Source: Omphiscola glabra (lineage: Eukaryota; Mollusca; Gastropoda; Lymnaeidae). Taken from it: a stretch of DNA of 64,000 nt. The translations under genes and the position numbers were made by a program. The first letter of the stretch is position 1. Every line of letters starts with the position of its first letter. The DNA lies in contig OZ024808.1 of NCBI GenBank assembly GCA_964017045.1, forward strand, positions 9,727,784-9,791,783, written 5' to 3'. Positions 12,740 through 23,699 of this stretch are shown here, in pieces. The notes beneath the pieces were generated by a model. The model had not been told where the DNA came from. It did not search any database and was given only the letters and a program-made list of their open reading frames with translations.

Positions 12740-14479
12740 TTGATGATGTTGTAGATGTAGTTGTTGTTGTAGAATGATATGCAGATCTTGCTGAAGATGT
12801 AGATGTTGATGTAGTTGTAGTTTTAGCTAGTTGCAGTTTTAGATGTAGATGTAGTTCAAGATTTAGTTGTTTTTGTTACTAGCTGTGGCTGTAGTTGCAG
12901 TTATAATTGTAGTTGCAGTTGTAGTTGTAGTTGCAGTTGCAGTCGTGGTTGTAGATGTATTTGTAGTTGCAGTTGTAGTTGTAGTTGTATATGCATCTGT
13001 AGATGTATTGCGTAGGCTTAATTTCTGTTGATTTATTAGTTCTTGTATAGTTATAGAGTTGCAGATTTATTTGTAGATAGTGCTGTAGTTGTTGTTGATG
13101 TTGTAGTAGTTTTAGGTTGGTTTGCAGTTGTGGATGTTGTTGAGAATTAGATATTTTTAAATATGTCTGTTCACTTATTTGCAGTTTTATGATGTAGTTG
13201 CAGTTGTAGATGTAGTTGCAGTTGTAGATGTAGTTGAGTTGTAGATGTGATTGTAGATATTTCAAAAATATCTATATGTTCACTTATTTGCAGTTTTATG
13301 ATGTAGTTGCAGTTGTAGATGTAGTTGCAGTTATAGATGTAGTTGAGTTGTAGATGTGATTGTAGATATTTTAAAAAATATCTATATGTTCACTTATTTG
13401 CAGTTTTATGATGTAGTTGCAGTTGTAGATGTAGTTGTAGATGTAGTTGAGTTGTAGATTTGATTGTAGATATTTTTTAAATATCTATATGTTCACTTAT
13501 TTGTAGTTTTATGATGTACTTGCAGTTGGTGATGAAACTAAAGTTGCGATGGCAGGAGTAGTTGTACATGCCATTGTAGATTTAGTGGTAGATGTTTCAG
13601 TACATGACGTTGCTGTCTATTTAGTCGATTTAGTTATAAATGTAGGTTAGTTTATCGAATTATTTGTCAATTCTTCTTAAGATGTCAATGTGTTTGATTC
13701 TGATGTAGTTATAGCTAGAGATGAAATTGGAGATGTACTTGCAATTTCGGTGTAAGTGTAGATGTAGTTGTGAAAGTAGTAGCTGTTGATGTGAAGCTTT
13801 ACTTTTAGATGAAGTTACACTGGTAGATTAGATTTAACTTTAGCAATTGTTGCAGGTGTAGTTGCTTTTGGTGCATTTGTATTCGTAGCTATTGTTGCAG
13901 TTGTAAATGTAGTTTTACTTATACTTGTAGATGTAGTTGCTGTTGGTGTAGCAAGAGCTGTAGTTGTATTTGTTGTTGAAGTAGTGTAGTTAAATGAATA
14001 GATAAAATTGTAGATGTAGTTGCAGTTTAAGTTGTAGTTTTACATAAAGTTGTAGATGTAGATGTTGCTGACGTTCTTGTAGTTGTAGATGTAAATGTAG
14101 TTTTAGTTGTAGAGTAAGTACTAATGTATACTTGCAGTACTAATTGTATAGATGTAGCTGTATATTTAGTAGCTGTTGAAGTAGTTTATTTTTAACCTAT
14201 AGATTTAGTTGCAAAAGCAGAAAAAGCTCTTATTTCCATTGCAGATTTCGTTGAAGATATATTTGCTGTTGTAGTAATAGAAATAAATGCGGTTGTAGAT
14301 GTAGAGGCTACTGATACAGTTGTACATGTCTATGTAGTTGTAGTTTTGGTTGCAGTTTAATTTGCAGATGTAGACTTGTATGTAGTTTTAGAAGTATTTG
14401 CAGATACAATAATTGTCTTTAATGTGGATGTAGATTTAGAAGCATGTAATTAGAGGTCTGGTTGCCGCTGTAGAAGTAG
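12740..14479. repeat. Hexanucleotide array, diverged segment
   Basis: Continuation of the GTAGTTGCAG/GTAGATGTAG array in a more diverged state, with other words mixed in. A 128-codon Tyr/Asn/Cys-rich minus-strand frame at 12879-13265 is repeat-derived. No gene is supported. Confidence 0.85.
13165..13510 (+). repeat. About 110-bp higher-order repeat, 3-4 copies
   Basis: Copies start with GTTCACTTATTTGCAGTTTT near 13169, 13279, 13389 and 13490. Each ends in a small palindrome in which AGATATTT pairs with AAATATCT. This is the hexanucleotide array reorganised into a longer period. Confidence 0.85.
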
Positions 14480-14489
14480 TTTTTGTAGA

Positions 14490-14901
14490 AATGTCCCATT
14501 ATGAAATGGCGTCAGCGGGCAGTCGAGCTATTGTTCCATATGCCCTCCCCAAAGCACCCCCCCCCAAAGCCCGAAAATCGGGCCAAGAATCGGCAAACTG
14601 AAGATGTCCCTCTGTCAGGACATACTCCCACCCGAGTCCGCTCGATCGGGATTTCTGCTAGAGGCTGTCCCAACCCAGGGACACCCGGTCGGTCCGACAC
14701 TGCTCATACACACAGTGAACACGATCGACTCTCCTAGGAGTTGGGATGGTAAATTTACGTCCTAATATCTTCCCCCACCCATCCCGGGGAAGCGTCGGAC
14801 GCCCCATTAGAGGGGTTCTACAGTGGGTTTCTAACTCGCAACTAGTTTGCGAAATAGCTGGGACGAAACGGTTGCCTAGGAGCAGCTTTCTCAGGGCTGC
14901 A
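14490..14901 (+). mobile_element. Putative SINE-like insertion with 10-bp target duplication
   Basis: A GC-rich block interrupts the AT-rich array and is flanked by a perfect direct repeat TTTTTGTAGA (14480-14489 and 14902-14911), as expected for a target-site duplication. Its left part contains AAATGGCGTCAGCGGGCAGT. That segment resembles a tRNA-type A box and recurs in a second insertion at 17118-17214. No reading frame looks coding. The SINE class is a guess from size, duplication length and the box-A-like word. Confidence 0.6.
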
Positions 14902-15117
14902 TTTTTGTAGATGTAGGAGAAGGTGCATATGTATATATTGTTGTAACTCCAGTTGTAGTTATCTCTCGATATATAGTTTTATTTGCTGATGTTGATATAT
15001 TTACCAGTTTAGATGAAGTTATAAATATTATCTACAATGTAGATTCTGCTCCTCTTATTGTAGCTTTAGGTGTAGTTGTAATTTTAGTTGCAGTTGCAAT
15101 TGTAGACGTAGGTGCCG

Positions 15118-16379
15118 TTATAGAAGTTTTTGTAAGCATAAATTGTCAACGAATTTTAGGATGGAACTCATGTTTATATCCTTGTCATTTGCAAACAATT
15201 CAGCAACCTCTTCGGACCATTGCACATTTTCACCAAGGTATTGGGCACAGAGCTTAGGGATCCTTGCTTTTACAAACTGGTATGTTTCGATGGTCGTAAG
15301 ATTTTTTCTTTGTAGAAGCTTGCATAATTCAGCAAGTTCACCAACAACTTTACTTAAAAACAATCAGTGCAGTTCAAAACTGCGGATCCTTTAGTTACTT
15401 TAAACAGAACTTATGAACTGGATCTTTATACAGGCGCACCTGCTCCTTAAAGTTTTCAGTCAACACTTTTATGTTTCTCAGCAACTGCCTTAAAGCCAAG
15501 CGCCACGAAAGCCATCCGATTTCATTCAATGGTCAAAAGGCTACGGAATCACATTCCAACACCTTTGCTAGTTCGGTAAACTGGGCTTTCCGTACTGTCG
15601 ACCAACTGAACAACTAAAACTCTGTTATTGCTGATTCCACAAATTTACTGTCACATGCCAACATAGACAAATTCCAAAAAAACTTTTCTTGTAAACATTA
15701 CCGGGATATGGCCGAAACTTTGCATATAATATCAACGTTTTTATCAGTGATATTTCAGTGCCCTCATCTACTGTTAATGTGTGGAACTTTGCATTGCGAA
15801 GTTCGATTCTTCACTATAGAATCGATCGCATCAACAAACTCGCAAGCGCAATTCTTACTGTGCCATCTATCAGGGACTGGGGCATACTCATCCATTATGG
15901 CTGTGTACGTATTTAACCGCATTCATAGATGTGTTCGTGTTGATAGCCAAGAGGACGCTGTCAATCAAAATTTTAACCTGGTCTTCTTTAGTACTTTTAC
16001 GTTGAGCTAGCTGCTTCTTGTCTCATGCCTCGACCAGCGACACTTTCTGTAAGCATTCGCTGTACCCCTCCTGACTGTATAGAACGAAGTCTCTGTACAG
16101 CATTATTGTGTATTTTTTGCTTGATGTGTCGATAAGATAATCCAGCTTCCAAGCCTCGCACCTTTTCCTTGTAGAGAAATCTCCACCTGCATTAGATTTG
16201 AAGCACATTTCACAGACAACGTCATCATCAATTTCACGATTTATTGACAGTCCCTTCTGACGACGAATCTGGTACTGCTGCATGCACAAATTCATTGCGC
16301 TATTCCGTTTTAAAATTTTATCTACACTTTTCTTCGCAAGCGATGATCCTGAAAATTCGCTTAACTGACGTTTAGACAT
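15118..16379 (-). pseudogene. Decayed hAT-family transposase (DUF4371/ZNF862-like)
   Basis: A minus-strand relic read in pieces. The N-terminal part (16023-16379) starts with a 118-codon frame containing CEMCFKSNAGGDFSTRKRCE, possibly a degenerate zinc-finger or linker. Near 15770-15810 the minus strand gives TLTVDEGTEISLIKTLILYA, matching the DEST/D-I catalytic neighbourhood of hAT transposases. Near 15470-15540 it gives NEIGWLSWRLALRQLLRN, matching the RWLS..AL segment. The C-terminal part is the 81-codon frame at 15118-15363. Stops and frameshifts lie between these pieces, so it is not functional. It lies inside the hexanucleotide array. Terminal inverted repeats were not identified. Confidence 0.7.
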
Positions 16380-16840
16380 AAAGGTCTAAACATTATAAAA
16401 AATAATTAGTTACAACATTTTTAACAATAAATTAGACTCTAGTTACTAGAGATATGCGATTTATTTACTTTAAACACATTCACTGCGCAGTATGCGCAAC
16501 GAGATTTACATGAATGGCGGCGGTGGTTCAGAACCAGGCTAGCTTGATCCGGGATGTATCTGTAAGAATGTAAATCAATATTTCTACGTAAAAAGTAAAG
16601 ACAGAAATATAGATCAAATTTAAAACATGAATGTATAATGTTATAAAAAACTGTATAATTTCGACGGCAAAGTGCAGCGTATCTGTTCGAATTTTTTAAA
16701 ATCAAGTTTGCTGCGCCGATACTCAATACTGCTGACGGCGTCTGTGAGATAGCTGCGCTGCCACGCAGCATTATTAAATGGAACGATGGTTTGAATTGTA
16801 AAAATAGGTACAATAATAGTGGTGAATTTTTTATCATTTA
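16380..16840. other. Flank of the hAT relic, no gene
   Basis: Non-repetitive sequence between the transposase relic and the next array segment. It is probably the rest of the inserted element (upstream side of the transposase). No coding frame is supported, although 132- and 98-codon frames exist on the minus strand without recognisable domains. Confidence 0.4.
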
Positions 16841-19215
16841 GAGAATGTAATATATGTATATATAGTTGTTCCTCTATTTGTAATGATTTCTCTTTATGTA
16901 GTTGTATTTTGAGTTGCAGTTGTAAATATATTTGCAAGTGTAGATGTAATTATAAATATTATTTACATTGTAGATTCTGTTCCAGTAATTTTTGCTTCAG
17001 TGGTAAATTTAAGTTTAGTTGAAGTGTCAATTGCAAACATAAGTGCCGTTTTAGTTGTACTTTTTTTTAGGTGTAGAAAATGTTATATATGTATGTATAT
17101 TTCTCCTCCATTAGTAGGAAACCCGGCGGCTGGCAAGTGTGGGTGGGCGCCAGGGAGGGAATAAGGAGCGCAAGCTCGACGGCCCGCTGACGCCATCTCC
17201 TAATGAGATATTACAGTAGTTACCTCTCTTTATGTAGTTGTATTTTGAGTTGCAGTTGTAAATGCTATTTACGATGTAGATTCTGTTCCAGTTATTGTAG
17301 TTTCAGGTGTAGATGTAACTTTGGTAGCAGTAGCAATTGTAGACGAATTTTTCGTTATAGAAGGAGTTTTTGTAGATGTTAAAGAAGTCGAAAATGTAAA
17401 TATAGTTGTTCCTCTATTAGTTGTTACCTCTCTTTATGTACTTGTATTTTGAGTTGCAGTTGTAGATATATTTGCGGGTGTAAATGTAGTTATAAATGCT
17501 ATTTACGATGTAGATTCTGTTCCAGTTATTGTACGCATAAAAGATTGATGTAACTTTAGTTGCAGTTGCAATTGTAGACGTATTTTTCGTTATAGAAGGA
17601 GTTTTTGTAGATGTTAAAGAAGTCAAATATGCAATACGATTAGTAGTTACCCTTTTTTATGTAGTTGTATTTTGAGTTGCAATTGTAGATATATTCGCGT
17701 GTGTAGATGTAAATATAAATACTATTTACGATGTAGATTATGTTCAATTTATTGTAGTTTCAGATGTAACTCTAGTTGCATTGTCTATTGTAGACGTAGG
17801 TTCCTTTATAGTTTTAAGCTTATTAGATATAGCAAATGTAATATATGTATATATAGTTGTTCCTCTATTAGTAGTTACCCCTCTTTATGTAGTTGTAGTT
17901 TGATTTACAGTTGTAGATATATTTGCTGGTGTAAATTTAGTTATAAATGCTATTTACGATGTAGATTCTGTTCCAGTTATTGTAGATTCAGGTGTAGATG
18001 TAACTTTAGTTGCAGTTGCAATTGTAGACGTATGTGCCGTTATAGTTGTAATCCTATTAGATAAAGCAAATGTTATATATGTGAATATAGTTGTTCCTCT
18101 AGTATTTACCTATCTTTATGTAGTTGTATTTTGAGTTGCAGTTGTAGATATATTTGCGGGTGTAAATGTAGTTATGAATGCTATTCACGATGTAGATTCT
18201 GTTCCAGTTATTGTAGCTTCAGGTGTAGATGTAACTGTAGTTGCATGTGCAATTGTAGACGTAGTTCCGTTATAGTTGTAAGGTTATTAGATATAGCGAA
18301 TGTTATATATGTTAATATAGTTGTTTCTCTATTTGTAGTTACCTCTCTTTTTTATATGTATTTTGAGTTGCAGTTGTAGATATATTTGCTGGTGTAGATG
18401 TAGTTATAAATACTATTTTCGATGTAGATTCTGTTCCAGTTATTGTAGCTTCAATTGTAGATGTAACTTTAGTTGCAGTTGCAAGTGTAGACGTTGGTGT
18501 CGTTATAGTTGTAATGCTATTAGATATAGCAAATGTTATATATGTGAATAAAGTTGTTCCTCGATTAGTAGTTACCCCTCTTTATGTAGTTATATTTTGA
18601 TTTGCAATTGTAAATATATTTACGGATGTAGATGTAGTTATAAATGCTATTTACGATGTAGATTCTGTTCCAGTAATTGTAGCCTATGAGGTAAATGTAA
18701 CTTGAGTTGCATTTGCAATTGTAGACGTATTTTTCGCTATAGAAGGAGTTTTTGTAGATGTTAAAGAAGTCAATTACGCAAATATAGTTGTACCTCGATC
18801 GGTAGTTATCTCTCTTTTTGCAGTTGTATTTTATGTTGCAGTTGTAGATATATTTGCGGGTGTAGATGTAGTTATAAATGTTATTAATGATGTAGATTCT
18901 GTTTCAGTTATAGTAGCTTCAGATGTAGGTGTAACTTTAGTTGCAGATGCATCTGTAGAAGTAGGTGCCATTATAGTTGTAATGTTATTATATAAAGCAA
19001 ATTTTATATATGTGAATATAGTTGTTCCTCTATTAGTAGTTACTTCTGTTATGTAGCTGTATTTTGAGTTGCAATTGTAGATATATTTGCGGGTGTAGAT
19101 GTAGTTATAAATGCTCTTTACGGTGTAGATTCTGTTCCAGTTGTTGTAGCTTCAGGTGTAGATGTAACTTTAGTTGCATTTGAAATTGTAGACGTAGTTG
19201 CAATTATAGTTTTAA
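16841..19215 (+). repeat. About 235-bp higher-order tandem repeat, about 9 copies
   Basis: The marker phrase ATATAGTTGTTCCTC recurs with spacings of about 230-240 bases (near 17852, 18089, 18323, 18553, 18791 and 19021). Each copy also carries GATGTAGATTCTGTTCCAGT and GTGTAGATGTAACTTTAGTT in the same order. The internal words are still the GTAGAT type, so this is the same array fixed into a longer unit. Cys/Arg/Tyr-rich frames of 60-130 codons are shadows of the repeat. Confidence 0.9.
17118..17214 (-). mobile_element. Short SINE-like insertion with 5-bp target duplication
   Basis: A GC-rich 97-bp block interrupts one 235-bp unit between two copies of AGTAG (17113-17117 and 17215-17219). Its reverse complement contains GATGGCGTCAGCGGGCCGTC followed by GAGCT. 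This matches the head of the larger insertion at 14490-14901, so both belong to one family. It appears truncated. Confidence 0.6.
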
Positions 19216-19221
19216 TGTTAT

Positions 19222-19365
19222 TAGCATTACATTAAGGTTCGTTCTGTTACATTGAAACTCCTTCTGTTAAAATGAGTTTCTTTCTGTTACATTCAGGTTC
19301 ATTCTGTTACATTGAGATTTGTTCCGTTAAACTGAGTTTCTTTCTGTTACATTCATGTTCTTATA
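19222..19365 (+). repeat. About 20-bp minisatellite
   Basis: About six to seven units of TTCTGTTACATTGAGGTT-like sequence at the right end of the 235-bp array. Confidence 0.75.
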
Positions 19366-19849
19366 CAACATTTTTTTTCTTTTTCCACAAAATATACTTG
19401 GACAAGGCGTTCTAAATTTCTTAAACTATCCACCTTATATTTATATTGTTATAATATGCCGATAAGTAACGTCATTATGCACGTGTTATTTTGAATGTTT
19501 GTTATTTTATGCTACACACATGCACACTACACATCGAGTCCAACAAAAAAAAATAGGGGGAAATAATTCATTCATTTTAAATTTGAGTGAGTTTGTATTT
19601 ATATCCCTTTTTTGAAAAGCACATTATATTTATCTTATTATTTTATCCTTTTAAAACTCATTTGTTTTAAATTACTCTTAAGATTTAATAAATGAATTAA
19701 ACGCAAAACATATTCATTGTTCAAAATCTTCTCTTATATACAGACTTAAGTAAAAAAATGTTACAGTATTTATTATTATACAAATCAAACACAACGTGAA
19801 AGACCAGCTTCACAATCATAAAATACCTCACGTTATTTTAGGACAATTT
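19366..19849. other. AT-rich intergenic stretch
   Basis: No gene, array or recognisable element seen. The stretch is AT-rich with short A and T runs. Confidence 0.4.
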
Positions 19850-20460
19850 CTTTACCCCCTTTTCCCTCCCCCTGCTACAATCTATCACAAATCTCACACC
19901 CCTCCATCACCGTGTTACAATCTGACACAAATCTCAAACTCCACCCTCCCCCTGTTACAATCTGTCACAAATCTCACACCACTCCCTCCCCCTGTTACAA
20001 TATGTCACAAATTCACAGCCCCTCCCTCCTCCTGTTACAATCTGTCACAAATCTCAAACCCCACCCTACCCCTGTTACAATCTGTCACGAATCTCACCCC
20101 CCCCCCCCCCAAACCACTTTTCCAACTTAAAGTGCATAAAACTTTCCATCTAATTGTTGTTTTTTTATTAACAAGTATTTGCAACTTAAGCAAAAAAACA
20201 CATTTTAAAACTATTAATTATATAATTGTGACATCTGCTGTCACAATACATCCATCACAAAAAAAGCTCAACATTGCTGTCAATTTCAGGTTTTATATGT
20301 ATGATTTTTGAAAAAAAACATTTGTTTTTAAAATGTTTTCAACGTCAGACCAGATTTTTTTTGCCCCCCCCCCTCCCCAAACCATCACAAACGGTCACAC
20401 TACTTTTCAGACCCCCTCCTCCCTCAAGCGCATAACTTTCTTCATGAACCGCCCATTTCT
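19850..20460 (+). mobile_element. Dispersed CATAAAGTACG-type repeat, expanded copy
   Basis: This shares GTCAATTTCAGG..TATATGTATGAT and GACATC..CATCACAA blocks with 37331-37752, and the same motif in reverse with 32222-32530. Near 19855-20098 a 60-bp segment containing CCCCTGTTACAATCTGTCAC is amplified to about five copies, where the 37-kb copy has one. The right end (ACTTTCTTCATGAACCGCC) is a degenerate form of the family end ACTTTATGGACGGCC. The 171-codon frame here is Ser/Pro/Thr-rich repeat translation and not a gene. Confidence 0.6.
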
Positions 20461-20602
20461 GCGTTGCTTTTCATCCTTTTAATAATCTTTTAACGTGTGT
20501 CTCCTACGATTATGTATTAGCGTCAACGAGAAAAATAGTGGAATAGAAAATAGAGTGGTTTGGAAAAGTGGGGGGGGGGGGGGGGAGAATCACTGTCATT
20601 TA

Positions 20603-20660
20603 AAATAAGATAAGATAAGATTCATTTATTGATCCAAACAAATGAAAATTTTTCTTTTTG
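20603..20660 (-). mobile_element. Retroposon 3' tail with (CTTAT)n
   Basis: Read on the minus strand, GGATCAATAAATGAATCTTA is followed by TCTTATCTTAT. A similar tail is found on the plus strand at 43075-43195 (AATCAATAAAATGAGC then TTATCC repeats). A pentanucleotide tail after an AATAAA-like signal is typical of LINE/SINE 3' ends. Confidence 0.45.
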
Positions 20661-20798
20661 ATTGCATTGTCATTTTCAGCACATAAATAAAACATTATGA
20701 ACACAAGACATCTACATTAAATTACTTCACTGGTGGGGAAAAAATGTGTGTATCAGTATGCGAGACTCAAGGGTCGTTCCATTGAAATTCCCATAATG

Positions 20799-21160
20799 CA
20801 GGTCTGCACAACTTATATGTAAGACGGACCGTAATACTCTATGAAAAACTTGTGCGGGCCCAGTGGCGTAGCCAGGGGGGCATCATGCTCCGCGCGCTAC
20901 TCACAAAGAGGCTCCAACTGGTATATTTTACATATAATATTGTATGGTTTTCGAATGGGGGGGGGGCGCTAAAAAGGTATTGTGCCCCGGGCGCGAGTTA
21001 AGCTCGCTACGCCACTGTGCGGGCCGAAAGAAAATATGACAGGGGGATTTAGGTATTAAGAAAATAATAATTAAAAAAGAATATTTCGCTACCTCGCGGG
21101 CCGCAAAGTGGGTGCTGGCGGGCGTAATGCGGCCCGCGGGCCGTATGTTGTGCAGGCCTG
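20799..21160. mobile_element. hAT-type MITE (outer), CAGGYCTGCACAAC termini
   Basis: Left end CAGGTCTGCACAAC (20799) and right end GTTGTGCAGGCCTG (to 21160) are inverted repeats. They are flanked by eight-base direct repeats CCATAATG (20791-20798) and CTATAATG (21161-21168), with one mismatch. Eight-base duplications are diagnostic of hAT elements. The interior has CGCGGGCCGC-type words and no transposase. It contains another MITE at 20861-21017. Confidence 0.8.
20861..21017. mobile_element. hAT-type MITE (nested), CAGTGGCGTAGC termini
   Basis: Ends CAGTGGCGTAGC and GCTACGCCACTG are perfect inverted repeats. The flanking eight-base direct repeats TGCGGGCC (20853-20860 and 21018-21025) are perfect. 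The insertion splits the outer element and is therefore younger. Related ends occur at 35349-35540 and 36950-37127. Confidence 0.9.
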
Positions 21161-21369
21161 CTATAATGTGCTATTCATTGCAAGGAATTTTTCTGTACAA
21201 CTTTTTTCTACAATAACATGTTGAAGTATAGATTTTTATGTGTGTGAGTGGGAGAGGGTGATCTTGAAATAATTTCCGTAGAGTTCTGCTACAAGAGTTC
21301 CAAACCAGTTGTTCTATATTTCCAGTGGAGTTCTGCTTCAAGAATTCCATACCAATTGTTCTAGATTTC

Positions 21370-22030
21370 CAATGGAGTTTTGCTACGACATTTCCAGTGC
21401 AGTTCTTTTTTTGCCACGACTTTTCCATTACAGTTTATTTTGTGCCACGACATTTCCAGTACAGGTTTTTGCCACGACATTCCAGTACAGTTTTTGCCAC
21501 GACATTTCCGGAACAGTTTTTGCCACGACATTTCCAGTACAGTTTTTTGCCACGACATTTCCAGAACAGTTTTTTTGCCACGACATTTCCAGAACAGTTT
21601 TTTGCCACGACATTACCAGAACAGTTTTTTTGCCATGACATTTCCAGAACAGTTTTTTGCCACGACATTTCCAGAACAGTTTTTTTGCCACGACATTTCC
21701 AGAAAAGTTTTTTGCCACGACATTTCCAGAACAGTTTTTTGCCACGACATTTCCAGAACAGTTTTTTGCCAGGACATTACCAGAAAAGTTTTTTGCCACG
21801 ACATTTCCAGAACAGTTTTTTTGCCACGACATTTCCAGAACAGTTTTTTGCCACGACATTTCCAGAACAGTTTTTTGCCACGACATTTCCAGAACAGTTT
21901 TTTGCCACGACATTACCAGAAAAGTTTTTTGCCACGACATTTCCAGAACAGTTTTTTGCCACGACATTTCCAGAACAGTTTTTTGCCACGACATTTCCAG
22001 AACATTTTTTTTGCCACGATATTTCCAGGA
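21370..22030 (+). repeat. 25-28-bp minisatellite, about 25 copies
   Basis: Unit GCCACGACATTTCCAGAACA followed by G and five to eight T. The varying T-run length shifts the frame between copies. Even so, frames of up to 238 codons stay open on both strands because the unit lacks stop codons. I do not call these genes. Confidence 0.93.
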
Positions 22031-22199
22031 CGTTTTGTTAGGAGAGTTCTTTAAATTTCAAATACAAGAAACTCTCATTGAATGCATTCCCCATCCTCAA
22101 CTTTTCCGGCACAGCCTGTCAAGAAATTAAAATTAAAGTGAGAGAATAAATTAGAAGAAAATAGCTTATATATCTAAAAATTCAACATGAAATTTAGAT

Positions 22200-22530
22200 C
22201 AATATGCGACCAAAAGAAAAACTCTCTCCGCTAGCCATATCTGTATGAGTTTGCATGTTCGAAGTGGCTATTGGTACCAGGGTACCAGAAATGAGAGGTT
22301 AGGATTAAAAAAATGATTTAAATATTATTGTTGGGTTTGTAAGACCAAATGAGGTATCAAATGAAAGATAATTGAATGGACTATACGTTTTTAAACTTAA
22401 TTCTTAATTTTAACTAAAATAAACTACTATAAATGACATCCGAATAGCATTAGTCAAAATGGACCCAGACACGCAGCGCCGCCATTCGCACCCGTGTACC
22501 ATTAGACTCAATGCTATATGGATGTCCTAC
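22200..22530 (+). mobile_element. Fold-back-type repeat, plus-oriented copy
   Basis: About 270 bases are closely matched in reverse complement by 25899-26200. Shared landmarks include GACCAAATGAGGTATCAAAT, AAATGACATCCGAATAGCAT and ACGCAGCGCCGCCATTCGCA. This copy lacks most of the right arm of the terminal palindrome that is complete in the other copy. Confidence 0.8.
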
Positions 22531-22534
22531 TACT

Positions 22535-22715
22535 TCTACCAACACTGCCACCACGCCCACCGCTGCCACCACTCCCACCGCTACCGCCCCGCCTACCGCT
22601 GCCTCCACGCCTACCGCTGCCACCACGCCTACCCCTGCCACCACGCCTACCGCTGCCACCACTTACACCACCACGCCAACCATTGCCACCACCACCACTG
22701 CTACCACTCTCCTGT
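22535..22715 (+). repeat. Compound CCACCR/CCACGCCTACCG microsatellite
   Basis: Threonine/proline-, histidine- or glycine-reading trinucleotide-based tract (GCCACCACGCCTACCGCT units). All six frames are partly open; no gene is inferred. Confidence 0.85.
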
Positions 22716-23071
22716 GCCAGTGTAAGCGCCACTCTCATTTGAAGTTTATCAATAGAGCCTTTTTGTTTTATTTTCAGTACTGAAGTAAGCATCTTTATCA
22801 GTAATATGGTTCATTTTGAGTTGTTGTTGTTTTTTATGTCAAACCCCGCGGATTATCCAATCAACGCCCTGTTATTCCCAGATGATATTTTGTTTATTTT
22901 ATTCATTTTTTCTGTTTGTTCGCTGATGAAGGCTTCCTACCGACACGTTCGTTGTTATTGTTTTTTTTATTTTTGCGTTCCTTTTCAGGTTTAACCTTAC
23001 TGTGTTTTACTAATTTCCTATTGTGCTAACCTGATTGCAGACACCCCCCCCCCCTTATTACCCTAGAGTTT
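22716..23071. other. Intergenic/3' region, no gene
   Basis: AT-rich sequence downstream (minus sense) of the terminal exon candidate at 23072-23230. It has a C run near 23045. No coding feature is seen. Confidence 0.4.
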
Positions 23072-23230
23072 TCACTCCGTTACTCCAGCGGTGTAGACAA
23101 AGAAGCCGTCTGAGGTGAGACGGTAATCTAACACCAGGCCCGACATTATCAAAATGTCCTCTTGATGTCGGAGATAAGAATCGTTGCGATCCGTTGCCGT
23201 CAGTGGATTAACCGCGATGAAATATTTCGT
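23072..23230 (-). CDS. Probable terminal exon, unidentified C-terminus
   Basis: The minus strand has an acceptor (CTATAGTACAG) before 23230 and then 52 open codons with balanced composition. They begin TKYFIAVNPLTATDRNDSYL and finish with LTSDGFFVYTAGVTE, then TGA at 23072-23074. The sequence looks like real protein and is not repeat-derived. I recognise no family. It starts in phase 0, which matches the phase-0 donor (TCC|GTAAGT) at the end of the exon at 24485-24623. It could therefore be an extended C-terminus of the galactosyltransferase-family gene. Usual members of that family end soon after the DGLNSL..Y.. segment, so it may instead belong to another gene. The polypyrimidine tract is weak. 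Confidence 0.5.
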   Translation of the reverse strand, partial: TKYFIAVNPLTATDRNDSYLRHQEDILIMSGLVLDYRLTSDGFFVYTAGVTE

Positions 23231-23699
23231 CTGTACTATAGCCCCGTGCAACCTGTGTGTCTGTGGTTCATGTTTCTAAAGATGTACACCAACTCCCCCT
23301 CACACATACACACTTTGCGCCACATTGTGTCACTGGGGTGGGGGGTCAATGAATTTATTCAACTGAAGTACAGATATTTAAATCACGTGTTATCCTGCTT
23401 AAAATATATGTTGCGATCATGTAATAACCCCCCCCCCCTTTCATTTTATCAACTGCGCCCTTCAACGCGTCCCTACTTCCAGCTCCATCACCAAAAAATC
23501 CTAACAAGCCGGTCAGTTAGAATGAAACTCGTGTTTAGTTTCTTTAAAACACAATAAATTCTCATTCTCGAATAATCGTATACGAAATTTGTTGTCTGTT
23601 GTTTTTTATTAAGTCATTGGAAAAGAAAGGTTGGTACGACAAAGTCATCTATGATCAGAAATAAATTGACTTCTTTTGTATTATTATTATTGTTAAATC

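Noticed and set aside
19796..20311. 171-codon Ser/Pro/Thr-rich plus-strand frame
   Set aside because: It covers a 60-bp repeat inside a dispersed element and has no domain.
21325..22041. 238-codon open frame
   Set aside because: Wholly inside a 25-28-bp minisatellite whose unit lacks stops; the T-run length varies and shifts the frame from copy to copy.
23162..23557. 131-codon plus-strand frame
   Set aside because: It overlaps the better supported minus-strand terminal exon and has no recognisable domain.
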